Assembly: GCF_014195485.1 (NCBI RefSeq)
Contig: NZ_JACIBU010000002.1
Location: 62,001-126,000 of the forward strand
DNA from: Modestobacter versicolor
Lineage (GTDB): Bacteria > Actinomycetota > Actinomycetes > Mycobacteriales > Geodermatophilaceae
Reading direction: 5' to 3'
DNA: 64,000 nucleotides
Made by a program: the position numbers and the translations under genes. The notes beneath the pieces were generated by a model that saw only the letters and a list, made by a program, of their open reading frames with translations, had not been told where the DNA came from and searched no databases. Of the stretch, positions 7,819-19,598 are shown in pieces (position 1 is the stretch's first letter; every line of letters starts with the position of its first letter).

Positions 7819-8960
7819 AGGCCCATCGAGCGGCCGACGATCTCCTTCATGATCTCGTTGGTGCCGCCGTAGATGGACTGCACCCGCGAGTCGCGCCAGG
7901 CCTTGGAGACCCGGTACTCGCTCATGTAGCCGTAGCCGCCGTGCAGCTGCAGGCACCGGTCGGCGACCTTGTGCTGCAGGTCCGTCGTCCACCACTTCGC
8001 CATCGCCGCGTCGGTGGCGGTGAGCTCGCCGGAGTCCAGCTGCCGGACGCACTCGTCGACGAACGTGCGGGCGATGGTGACCTCGGTCTGCAGCTCGGCG
8101 AGCACGAAGCGCGAGTGCTGGAACGACCCGACCGGCCGGCCGAACGCCGTCCGGCCGGTGACGTACTCGACGGTGAGCGCGAGCACGGTCTCGGCGCTGG
8201 CGACCGCGGAGACGGCGATGTGCAGCCGCTCCTGGGGCAGGTTCTGCATCAGGTGGGCGAAGCCGGCGTCGCGGGTGCCGAGCAGGTTGGCACCGGGCAC
8301 CCGGACGTCGTCGAAGAACAGCTCGGCGGTGTCCTGGGCCTTGAGCCCGACCTTGTCCAGGTTGCGGCCGCGGGTGAACCCCGGCATGCCGCGCTCGACG
8401 ACGAGCAGGGTCAGCCCGCGGGACGCCGGGACGTCGGGTGACGTGCGGGCCACCACGACGACCAGGTCGGCGTTGATCCCGTTGGTGATGAAGGTCTTCG
8501 ACCCGTTGAGCACCCAGTCCTCGCCGTCCGGGCGGGCGGTGGTCGCGATGCCCTGCAGGTCGCTGCCGGCCGCGGGCTCGGTCATCGCGATCGCGGTGAT
8601 CAGCTCGCCGGAGCAGAACCGCGGCAGCCAGCGCTGCTGCTGCTCCTCGGTGGCCAGGTCGCGCAGGTAGGGGCCGACGACGTCGTTGTGCAGCCCGAAG
8701 CCGACCCCGCTGGCGCCGATCCGGGTCAGCTCCTCGCTGAGCACGCACGACCAGCGGAAGTCGCGCACCCCGCCGCCGCCGTACCGCTCGGCCATCTCGA
8801 TCCCGAGGAGGCCCTGCGCGCCGGCCGCGGTCCACAGCTCGCGCGGCACGATGCCGTCGGTCTCCCACTGGTCGTGGAAGGGGGCCACGTGCTCCTCGAG
8901 GAAGGCCCGGACGCTCTTCCGGAAGTCCTCGTGCTCGACCTCGTACAGGGAGTGCCGCAT
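7815..8960 (-). CDS. Acyl-CoA dehydrogenase
   Basis: This 381-aa FAD-dependent enzyme introduces the alpha-beta double bond into acyl-CoA thioesters. The FAD-binding segment AMTEPAAGSDLQG is present. The C-terminal QSIYGGTNEIMKEIVGR contains the Glu of the catalytic-base position of short/medium-chain dehydrogenases. Chain-length specificity cannot be read. The ATG at 8960 is preferred over 8984 because a CACACT -10 lies 7 nt before it and the family usually starts near here. No electron-transfer flavoprotein gene is adjacent. The stop codon shares CTAG with the convergent GH3 gene. Confidence 0.9.
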   Translation of the reverse strand: MRHSLYEVEHEDFRKSVRAFLEEHVAPFHDQWETDGIVPRELWTAAGAQGLLGIEMAERYGGGGVRDFRWSCVLSEELTRIGASGVGFGLHNDVVGPYLRDLATEEQQQRWLPRFCSGELITAIAMTEPAAGSDLQGIATTARPDGEDWVLNGSKTFITNGINADLVVVVARTSPDVPASRGLTLLVVERGMPGFTRGRNLDKVGLKAQDTAELFFDDVRVPGANLLGTRDAGFAHLMQNLPQERLHIAVSAVASAETVLALTVEYVTGRTAFGRPVGSFQHSRFVLAELQTEVTIARTFVDECVRQLDSGELTATDAAMAKWWTTDLQHKVADRCLQLHGGYGYMSEYRVSKAWRDSRVQSIYGGTNEIMKEIVGRSMGL

Positions 8961-9022
8961 GCTCCGCAGTGTGGCCCATGCCACCCCGGCGGCGGCGGAC
9001 GGCGTGCTGCCAGGATCGTCCG

Positions 9023-10963
9023 GTGACGACGGACCGGCAGCCCGTGCTCCCCGACGACCTCGACCGGTTCGCCGACGTCGGCGAGGTCGTGCTGTCCCGG
9101 GACGGCGCGCGGGTCGCCGCGGCCGTGTCCCGGCCCGACGTCAGGACGAACCGCTACCACCGCGATGTCGTGACCGGTCCGGTGGACGGCGACGCACCGC
9201 TCGCACCCCTGGACCCGGGGGGCTCGGTGCGGCTGCCGCGCTGGTCGCCCGCCGACGACCGGCTCGCCGTCGTGGTCGACGGGCCGGCCGGCTGCGAGGT
9301 GCGCGTGGTGGCCCCGGACGGGTCTATGACCACCGTCGTCGCCGGCTGGCCGGACCCCGTCGAGGAGCTGGCCTGGTCCCCCGACGGGCGACGCCTGCTC
9401 TTCGTCGCCCGGGAGCCGCTCGACCGCGGGTGGTACGAGCTCCCCGAGGACCGCCGCCCGCCGCGGCGGCTGACCACGCTGGGGTACCGCGAGGACGGCA
9501 TCGGCTGGACGGTGGACCGGCCGCGGCAGGCCCACCTCGTCGACGCCGACGGGACGGCGGCGCCCGCGCGGCTGTCCACCGGCGGGTTCGACGACGCCGA
9601 GTTCGCCTGGCACCCCGACGGGCGGTCGGTGTACTTCGTCGGCAAGCGGCACCCCGGCGCCGACCGCAGCATCGCCAACGACGTCTTCGTCCAGCCGTTG
9701 GACGGGGAGCCGCGCCGGCTCACCCGCAGCGACCTCCTGCACAGCTCGCCGGTCCCGTCACCGGACGGTTCGCTGGTGGCGCTGACCGTCACCGACGTCG
9801 CCGGGTTCCCCGCGGCGCAGCACCTGGCGGTGCTCGACCCGGCCACCGGCACGCTGACGGACCTGGCGGCCGGGTTCGACCGCGACTGCGCCGGCGGCTC
9901 GATCGGGTGGACCGACGAGGGAGGCGTCGCGGTGGTCGTCGAGGACGCCGGCGCGATCGCGGTGCACCGGTTCTCCACCACCGAGCCGGGCGCGCACCAG
10001 GTGCTGGTCGGCGGGCAGCGCCGGGTCACCGCGTTCGACGTCCGTGGCGGGCGGACCGCCGTCGTCACCTCCGGGCCGGTGGACCCGCCCGCGGTGAGCG
10101 TCATCGGGGCGGACGGCGCCGAGCGGGTCCGGCACGCGCCGTCGGCGGCGACCCGGCGCTCGCTCGTCGCCCCCCGGTACGAGGCGGTGCCGGTCGCGCC
10201 CGGCGTGACGGTCGACTCCTGGCTCGTCCGGCCCGACCGACCCGGCCCCCTCCCCGTGGTGGTGTGGCTGCAGGGCGGCGGCACCCAGTACGGCTGGCAG
10301 TTCTCCCACGAGCTGCAGGTGCTGGTCTCCGCCGGGTACGCCGTCCTCTACCTGAACCCCCGCGGCTCAGCGGGCTACGGGACGGCGTGGATGCGCACGG
10401 TCTCCGGCCCCCGTGCCGCCGTGCCCGGCAGCGGGTGGGGCGTCACCGACGTGGCCGACGTGGTGGCCGTCGTCCGCGCCACCCTGGACTCCTCCCCCGA
10501 CCTCGACCCGGCCCGGGTCGGCGTCATGGGCGGCTCCTACGGCGGCCTGCTGACCGCGCACCTGCTCGCGCAGACCGACCTGTTCCGGGCCGGGTGGGCC
10601 GAGCGCGGCCCGTACGACCTGTACAGCGACGCCGGGACCAAGGACGAGGCGCCGTGGTTCTTCGAGGCCTACCTGGGTGCCTCGCACCTGGACGACGCCG
10701 CCTCCTACTGGCAGGCCTCACCGATCCGGCTGGTCCGGGACATCACCGCGCCGCTGGCGATCGTGCACTCGGAGGAGGACCGGCGCTGCTCGATCGGGCA
10801 GGCCGAGGAGCTGTTCATGGCGCTGAAGCTGCTCGACCGCGAGGTGGAGCTCATCCGGTTCCCCGGCGAGGGCCACGAGCTCACCCGCAGCGGCAGCCCG
10901 GTGCACCGCCTGCAGCGGCTGGAGATCCTGCTGGAGTGGTTCGGCCGCTGGCTCCGGCCCTGA
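9023..10963 (+). CDS. S9 family peptidase (acylaminoacyl-peptidase/prolyl oligopeptidase type)
   Basis: The 646-aa protein has an N-terminal beta-propeller with WD40-like PD40 repeats (LAWSPDGRRLLFV, FAWHPDGRSVYFVG) and a C-terminal alpha/beta-hydrolase domain from about residue 390. The nucleophile lies in GVMGGSYGGLL, the catalytic Asp in SEEDRRC and the His in GEGHELTR. There is no signal peptide, so it is probably cytosolic. The GTG at 9023 is preceded at 6 nt by a CAGGAT -10. It is divergent from the acyl-CoA dehydrogenase. A second S9 gene is at 34331-36274. Confidence 0.9.
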   Translation: MTTDRQPVLPDDLDRFADVGEVVLSRDGARVAAAVSRPDVRTNRYHRDVVTGPVDGDAPLAPLDPGGSVRLPRWSPADDRLAVVVDGPAGCEVRVVAPDGSMTTVVAGWPDPVEELAWSPDGRRLLFVAREPLDRGWYELPEDRRPPRRLTTLGYREDGIGWTVDRPRQAHLVDADGTAAPARLSTGGFDDAEFAWHPDGRSVYFVGKRHPGADRSIANDVFVQPLDGEPRRLTRSDLLHSSPVPSPDGSLVALTVTDVAGFPAAQHLAVLDPATGTLTDLAAGFDRDCAGGSIGWTDEGGVAVVVEDAGAIAVHRFSTTEPGAHQVLVGGQRRVTAFDVRGGRTAVVTSGPVDPPAVSVIGADGAERVRHAPSAATRRSLVAPRYEAVPVAPGVTVDSWLVRPDRPGPLPVVVWLQGGGTQYGWQFSHELQVLVSAGYAVLYLNPRGSAGYGTAWMRTVSGPRAAVPGSGWGVTDVADVVAVVRATLDSSPDLDPARVGVMGGSYGGLLTAHLLAQTDLFRAGWAERGPYDLYSDAGTKDEAPWFFEAYLGASHLDDAASYWQASPIRLVRDITAPLAIVHSEEDRRCSIGQAEELFMALKLLDREVELIRFPGEGHELTRSGSPVHRLQRLEILLEWFGRWLRP

Positions 10964-10980
10964 CCCGTCGGACGGGTCAG
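10960..10980. terminator. Bidirectional hairpin built on two stop codons
   Basis: The 9-bp inverted repeat CTGACCCGT/ACGGGTCAG has a 3-nt loop. The TGA of the peptidase gene and the TGA of the convergent KTSC gene are the mirrored parts of its arms. It probably ends both transcripts. Confidence 0.55.
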
Positions 10981-11201
10981 CCCCAGCGGCGGCCGACGGC
11001 CCGGTACTCGTAGGCCGGCTTGATCTCGGCGTTGAAGAAGCGGCCCTTGCTCTCGGCCCGGAGCAGCGACAGCACGCGCTCCGGCGGCACCTCGAGGAAG
11101 TGGTAGACGCGACCGTCCCGGAAGACGATCTCCATCACCCGCTGCTCCTCGTCGTAGCCGACCGTGGCGATGTTCGAGGACTGGACCTGGGTGCGCAGCA
11201 T
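10977..11201 (-). CDS. KTSC-domain protein, 74 aa
   Basis: This small single-domain protein fits the KTSC family, with SSNIATVGYDEEQRVMEIVF, GRVYHFLEVPPE, the KG pair in SKGRFFN and the final IKPAYEYR. The domain is found alone or fused to lysyl-tRNA synthetase-like and other proteins; its role is not established, although RNA or nucleic-acid binding has been proposed for the group. The ATG at 11201 follows an AGGGGG site. It is divergent from lhr, and a long palindrome lies between them. Confidence 0.85.
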   Translation of the reverse strand: MLRTQVQSSNIATVGYDEEQRVMEIVFRDGRVYHFLEVPPERVLSLLRAESKGRFFNAEIKPAYEYRAVGRRWG

Positions 11202-11219
11202 CGGATCCCCCTGCCGGAC

Positions 11220-11258
11220 GACGCCCGAATGACACCAGTGTCATTCGCTTCGGGCGTC
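11220..11258. promoter_or_regulatory. Nested palindrome between KTSC gene and lhr
   Basis: The core is a 20-bp palindrome with 9-bp arms, GAATGACAC (11227-11235) and GTGTCATTC (11238-11246), around CA. Outer arms GACGCCCG/CGGGCGTC extend it to a 16-bp stem with a 5-nt bulge. It lies between divergent starts, so an operator is more likely than a terminator. The TGACAC-N2-GTGTCA core suits a dimeric helix-turn-helix repressor, but none is encoded nearby. Confidence 0.5.
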
Positions 11259-11325
11259 ATGTCGACAGGTCGACCCCGCGGCTGCTCCCCGGCGAACTGT
11301 CGTACCCGCGTGGACACTGGACGGC

Positions 11326-15921
<4,596 letters not shown>

Positions 15922-15938
15922 CCCGGTCGGGGAGCGGG

Positions 15939-15983
15939 CTCAGCGGCGCCGGGCTCAGCGGCGCCGAGCTCAGCGGCGGCGTG
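15939..15983. repeat. Three tandem 15-bp repeats at the 3' end of the ABM-domain gene
   Basis: Units 15939-15953, 15954-15968 and 15969-15983 share the core CTCAGCGGCG. The unit length is a multiple of three. Each copy therefore carries TGA in the same minus-strand frame (15970-15972, 15955-15957, 15940-15942), giving the gene three successive in-frame stops. Confidence 0.75.
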
Positions 15984-16548
15984 AGCCCTGCAGCCAGGGG
16001 CCGAGCCGCCGGCTCAGCCGCGGCATCAGGAAGCGCAGCGCGGACACCACGAAGACCGCCGACACCAGCAGCCGGGCGCCCCACGGCCACCCGCCCACGA
16101 ACGGCACCGCGACCAGCTGGAAGGTCGACGTCAGGGCGAGCACCACGGCGACGGTGAGCAGCCAGCTGCGCCAGGCCGGGCCGGGCTTCGCCGGCACCGC
16201 GAAGAACGTCTCCAGGCCGACGGCGCGGGCGAACCGCTCCCGCTCGGTGAACGGGTGCACGCGCTCCAGCGCCTGCCGCCGCTCCGCCGAGCGCTCCCAC
16301 CGGTTCAGCGCCTCGTCGTCGGTGAACCGGTAGACGAAGTGGTACTCGTTGCTGCCGGGGCCCGGGCGCAGCAGCGACGTGCCGAGGTTGCCCGGGAAGG
16401 TCGCCACGAGCTCCTGCACCTCGGCGGCCCAGCGCTCGTACGCCGCCTGCTGCTCGGCCGGTACGACCCGCGCCACCGTCACCGTGACCGGCTCGGCCGC
16501 CGGTTCCGGGGCCGGGGCGCTGGTGAGGCTGCGCAGTCGCGTCGACAT
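15970..16548 (-). CDS. Membrane protein with antibiotic-biosynthesis-monooxygenase (ABM) domain
   Basis: The N-terminal half is a dimeric alpha-beta barrel of the ABM fold (VTVTVARVVPAEQQAAYERWAAEVQELVATFPGN, then a STLLRPG-like strand, EYHFVYRF and LNRWERSAERR). The C-terminal half has two transmembrane helices (residues about 130-148 and 154-172) and a basic tail. ABM plus two helices is a known uncharacterised architecture in actinobacteria and proteobacteria; no substrate is known. The ATG at 16548 is preferred, since codons upstream to 16611 are less protein-like. The gene stands divergent from nei2 copy 1, and the 15-bp repeats mark its 3' end. Confidence 0.75.
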   Translation of the reverse strand: MSTRLRSLTSAPAPEPAAEPVTVTVARVVPAEQQAAYERWAAEVQELVATFPGNLGTSLLRPGPGSNEYHFVYRFTDDEALNRWERSAERRQALERVHPFTERERFARAVGLETFFAVPAKPGPAWRSWLLTVAVVLALTSTFQLVAVPFVGGWPWGARLLVSAVFVVSALRFLMPRLSRRLGPWLQGSRRR

Positions 16549-16664
16549 GGTCACGGGCACGTCAGCGCCGACGGATCCCAGGCTGTTCCCGGATGTCGGC
16601 ACGCTCACCATCGGTCACCCGCCCGGGGCGCCCCGCCATCGTCGGAGCGCACGGCGCAGCGCTC

Positions 16665-16695
16665 GTGCTCTGCTCCCCCCGGGTGAGCAGAGCAC
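16665..16695. promoter_or_regulatory. Perfect 11-bp inverted repeat upstream of nei2 copy 1
   Basis: The arms GTGCTCTGCTC (16665-16675) and GAGCAGAGCAC (16685-16695) flank a 9-nt centre in the 211-bp divergent spacer before nei2 copy 1. It may be an operator or an attenuator-like hairpin. It has no counterpart upstream of nei2 copy 2. Confidence 0.5.
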
Positions 16696-16759
16696 AACGG
16701 CCCACGGAAGTGGTTCGGCCGAGCGGCGGCGGACCCGGACGCCGGGGACCATGGACGGC

Positions 16760-17611
16760 GTGCCCGAGGGAGACACCGTCTGGCTGGCCGCCCAGCGGAT
16801 GAACACCGCGCTGGCCGGCGCCACGCTGCGCCGGGGTGAGCTGCGCGTGCCGCAACTGGCCGCCGTCGACCTCACCGGCGCGACGGTCACCGAGGTCGTC
16901 CCCCGCGGCAAGCACATGCTCACCCGGTTGGCCGACGGCCGGACGCTGCGCACCCACTACCGGATGGACGGCAGCTGGCACATCTACCGGCCGGGCAGCC
17001 GGTGGCGCGGCGGGCCCGGGCACGACGTCCGCGCGGTGCTGGCCACCGACGAGTACGAGTGCGTCGGCTACCGGCTGCACGACATGCGGATCGTCCCGAC
17101 CAGTGCCGAGGACGAGCTCGTCGGCCACCTCGGCCCCGACGTGCTGGGGTCCGACTGGGACCTCGACGAGGCGCTCCGCCGGCTCCGTGCCCACCCCGAC
17201 GAGCAGATCGGCGTCGCTGTCCTGGACCAGCGCAACCTGGCCGGCATCGGCAACCTCTACAAGGTCGAGTCGCTCTTCCTCACCGGCGTGAACCCGTGGG
17301 CGCGGGTCGCCGACGTCCCGGACCTGCGCGCGCTGGTCGAGCGGGCGCGCACGCTGATGCTGGCCAACCGCCACCGCCCCGCGCAGAGCACCACCGGCGA
17401 GACCCGCCGGGGTCAGGACCACTGGGTCGCCGGCCGCACGGGCCGCCCGTGCCGCCGCTGCCGGACGCCGATCCTGCTCGGCGACCAGGGCCCCGACCTG
17501 CAGGAGCGGGTCACCTGGTGGTGCCCGACCTGCCAGGCCACGCCGGTGCCCGTCGACCCGCGGGCGCGCACCGGGGAGGCCGGCACCGAGCCGCGCCGCG
17601 CCCGCTGGTGA
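16760..17611 (+). CDS. nei2: Endonuclease VIII/Nei2-type DNA glycosylase, copy 1
   Basis: This 283-aa Fpg/Nei-family bifunctional glycosylase/AP lyase removes oxidised bases. The family needs Pro as the residue after the initiator Met, so the GTG at 16760 (reads M-PEGDT) is the start, not the ATG at 16751. A GACCAT -10 lies 7 nt upstream of the GTG, which supports this. Seen in order: catalytic PEGDT, the H2TH region LDQRNLAGIGNLYKVE, and the C-terminal zinc finger (CRRC, 16 residues, CPTC) with the conserved Arg before it. It is followed 61 nt later by a near-duplicate gene. Both lie on the plus strand in tandem. Confidence 0.92.
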   Translation: MPEGDTVWLAAQRMNTALAGATLRRGELRVPQLAAVDLTGATVTEVVPRGKHMLTRLADGRTLRTHYRMDGSWHIYRPGSRWRGGPGHDVRAVLATDEYECVGYRLHDMRIVPTSAEDELVGHLGPDVLGSDWDLDEALRRLRAHPDEQIGVAVLDQRNLAGIGNLYKVESLFLTGVNPWARVADVPDLRALVERARTLMLANRHRPAQSTTGETRRGQDHWVAGRTGRPCRRCRTPILLGDQGPDLQERVTWWCPTCQATPVPVDPRARTGEAGTEPRRARW

Positions 17612-17672
17612 GCGGGCGGGCCCGACCGGCACCGGTCCGGCGCCGGCGCGCGCGAGCGGGGATCATGGCGGG

Positions 17673-18524
17673 ATGCCCGAAGGAGACACCGTCTGGCTGG
17701 CCGCCAACCGGATGAACACCGCGCTGGCCGGCGCCACGCTCACCAAGGGCGAGCTGCGGGTGCCGCAGCTGGCGACCGTCGACCTCGCCGGGGCGACCGT
17801 GACCGAGGTCGTCCCCCGCGGCAAGCACATGCTCACCCGCTTCGCCGACGGTCGGACGCTGCGCACCCACTACCGGATGGACGGCAGCTGGCACATCTAC
17901 CGGAAGGGCACCCCGTGGAAGGGCGGGCCCGGGCACAGCATCCGGGCCGTCCTGGCCACCGACGAGTGGGACTGCGTCGGCTACCGGCTGCACGACATCC
18001 GGATCGTCCCGACCAGCGCCGAGGACGAGCTGGTCGGCCACCTCGGCCCCGACGTGCTGGGCCCGGACTGGGACCTCGACGAGGCGCTGCGCCGGCTGCG
18101 CGCCCACCCCGACGAGCAGATCGGCGTGGCGATCCTCGACCAGCGGAACCTGGCGGGCATCGGCAACCTCTACAAGGTCGAGACGCTGTTCATGACCCGC
18201 ACCCACCCGTGGACCCGGGTCGCCGACGTGCCGGACCTCCCGGGGCTGGTGGACCGGGCCCGCACGCTGATGCTGGCCAACCGCGACCGCCCCGAGCAGA
18301 GCACCACCGGCTCGACCCGGCGCGGCGAGGACCACTGGGTCTTCGGCCGCAAGGGCCGCCCGTGCCGCCGCTGCCGCACCACCATCCTGCTCGGCGACCA
18401 GGGCCCGGACACCCAGGAGCGGGTGACCTACTGGTGCCCCTCGTGCCAGGCCGCACGCAGCCCGATCGACCCGCTCGCGCGCACCGGCGAACCCGGCCAC
18501 CCCGCGTCGATCGCCGCAACATGA
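17673..18524 (+). CDS. nei2: Endonuclease VIII/Nei2-type DNA glycosylase, copy 2
   Basis: At 283 aa it has the same length as copy 1. It keeps all the same motifs: N-terminal MPEGDT, KHMLTRFADGRTLRTHYRMDG, the helix-two-turn-helix segment LDQRNLAGIGNLYKVE, and zinc finger CRRC...CPSC. Alignment by eye is gap-free over most of the length, with conservative changes (for example RRGELRV to TKGELRV, YEC to WDC). This points to a tandem duplication, followed by drift mainly at the C-terminus. The ATG at 17673 is preceded at 6 nt by GATCAT. Its stop is followed 2 nt later by a 58-nt stem-loop element. Confidence 0.92.
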   Translation: MPEGDTVWLAANRMNTALAGATLTKGELRVPQLATVDLAGATVTEVVPRGKHMLTRFADGRTLRTHYRMDGSWHIYRKGTPWKGGPGHSIRAVLATDEWDCVGYRLHDIRIVPTSAEDELVGHLGPDVLGPDWDLDEALRRLRAHPDEQIGVAILDQRNLAGIGNLYKVETLFMTRTHPWTRVADVPDLPGLVDRARTLMLANRDRPEQSTTGSTRRGEDHWVFGRKGRPCRRCRTTILLGDQGPDTQERVTYWCPSCQAARSPIDPLARTGEPGHPASIAAT

Positions 18525-18526
18525 GA

Positions 18527-18584
18527 AAGGACCCCGGTGCCCCCCGCCGCTCGCGAGCTCGCGGCGGGCCCCTGCACCGGGGCC
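18527..18584 (+). repeat. 58-nt stop-abutting stem-loop element, copy A
   Basis: It starts 2 nt after the TGA of nei2 copy 2. The outer stem is CCCCGGTGC/GCACCGGGG (18532-18540/18574-18582). The inner stem is CCCGCCGC/GCGGCGGG (18543-18550/18561-18568), closing the 10-nt loop TCGCGAGCTC. The same element occurs at 28291-28348 on the other strand. It probably acts in termination or mRNA 3'-end stability. Confidence 0.75.
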
Positions 18585-18585
18585 G

Positions 18586-18621
18586 GACCGACGGCCGGCC
18601 CGCGTAGGTCGGCCGTCGGTC
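18586..18621. terminator. Hairpin between nei2 copy 2 and pspA
   Basis: An inverted repeat with 12-bp arms (18586-18597/18610-18621) lies between the convergent genes, directly after element copy A. It ends 4 nt from the pspA stop. Confidence 0.65.
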
Positions 18622-18625
18622 TCGT

Positions 18626-19468
18626 TCAGGCGGGGTCGGGCCGCTCGGCCGGCTGGGCGGCCGGGGTCTCGGCGCCGAGCCCGGTCACCGGCGGGGTGCC
18701 CTGCTCGATGGCGCCGGCGGCCTGGGTGCCGCTGATCGCCTGCGTGCCGCCGCCCATCGAGGCGCGGATCTCCGCCAGCCGCGAGGCGCCGGCGACGTCG
18801 ATCGTCGCCTTCTGCACCTCGAGCATGCGGCCCTCGACGGAGTTCTGCGCCAGCTCGGCCTGGCCCAGCGCGTTGGCGTAGCGAGCCTCGATCTTGTCGC
18901 GGACCTCGCCGAGCGACGGGGTGTTGCCCGGCGCGGAGAGCTCGTTGACCTGGCGCAGCGACGCGGAGACCTGCTCCTGCATCTTGGCCTGCTCCAGCTG
19001 CGACATGAGCTTGGTCCGCTCGGCCAGCGTCGACTGCAGCCGCATCCGGCTCGTCTCCACCGCGCCCTTGGCCTGCTCGGCGGCCTGGAGCGCCTCGTCG
19101 TGGCTGCGCTTGAGGTCCTCCACCGCCTGCTCGGCGCTGACCAGCTGGGTGGCGAAGGCCTGCGCGGCCTGCTCGTACTCCGACGCCTTCGCCGCGTCAC
19201 CGGCCGCCCGGGTCTGGTCGGCCAGGTTCAGCGCCTGGCGCGCCGAGGACTGCAGCTTCTCGACCTCACCCAGCTGGCGGTTGAGCCGCATCTCCAGCTG
19301 GCGCTGGTTGCCCAGGACGGCGGCGGCCTGGTTGGCCAGCGCCTGGTGCCGCTGCTGCTCCGCCTCGATCGCCTGCTGGATCTGGATCTTGGGATCGGCT
19401 CGCTCGTCGATCTGTGCGTTGGCCGAGGCCGTCAGGTACTTCCACAGCTTCACGAACGGGTTCGGCAT
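18626..19468 (-). CDS. pspA: PspA/IM30 (ESCRT-III-like) membrane-stress protein
   Basis: The 280-aa, almost fully helical protein binds and stabilises the cytoplasmic membrane as oligomeric scaffolds. The N-terminal amphipathic helix ([20 protein letters not shown]) is followed by the long alpha-helical hairpin of PspA ([32 protein letters not shown] and onward). The C-terminal 60 residues or so are a Gly/Ala/Pro-rich, disordered tail. In M. tuberculosis the PspA homologue (Rv2744c) follows clgR directly and is ClgR-controlled. Here clgR is about 9 kb away, so that link is only suggestive. An AGGAGGAG site precedes the ATG. Confidence 0.92.
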   Translation of the reverse strand: MPNPFVKLWKYLTASANAQIDERADPKIQIQQAIEAEQQRHQALANQAAAVLGNQRQLEMRLNRQLGEVEKLQSSARQALNLADQTRAAGDAAKASEYEQAAQAFATQLVSAEQAVEDLKRSHDEALQAAEQAKGAVETSRMRLQSTLAERTKLMSQLEQAKMQEQVSASLRQVNELSAPGNTPSLGEVRDKIEARYANALGQAELAQNSVEGRMLEVQKATIDVAGASRLAEIRASMGGGTQAISGTQAAGAIEQGTPPVTGLGAETPAAQPAERPDPA

Positions 19469-19490
19469 GGCTCCTCCTGGTCCGGTGCAG

Positions 19491-19512
19491 CCACCCGCCG
19501 GGCGGCGGGTGG
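19491..19512. repeat. Inverted repeat in the pspA upstream region
   Basis: CCACCCGCC (19491-19499) pairs with GGCGGGTGG (19504-19512). In addition, the 14-mer CCGGTGCAGCCACC occurs at 19482-19495 and again at 19559-19572. Both features lie in the 130-bp spacer between pgi and pspA and may belong to the pspA leader or the pgi terminator. Confidence 0.4.
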
Positions 19513-19598
19513 GTGCGACACGGGCGACGCTGTCTCGATCATCGTCCCAGGCAGGTACCCGGTGCAGCCACCGCGCACCGTCCCCGGGAGCGCCGGGC

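Noticed and set aside
5275-8979. Very long minus-strand frame continuing upstream of the DUF3046 gene
   Set aside because: It is antisense or frame-shifted shadow of the MFS, GH3 and acyl-CoA dehydrogenase genes, with Arg/Gly/Ala-rich composition and no domain.
16751-16759. ATG 16751 as start of nei2 copy 1
   Set aside because: Fpg/Nei enzymes need Pro as first residue after the initiator Met; ATG 16751 would bury it at position 5.
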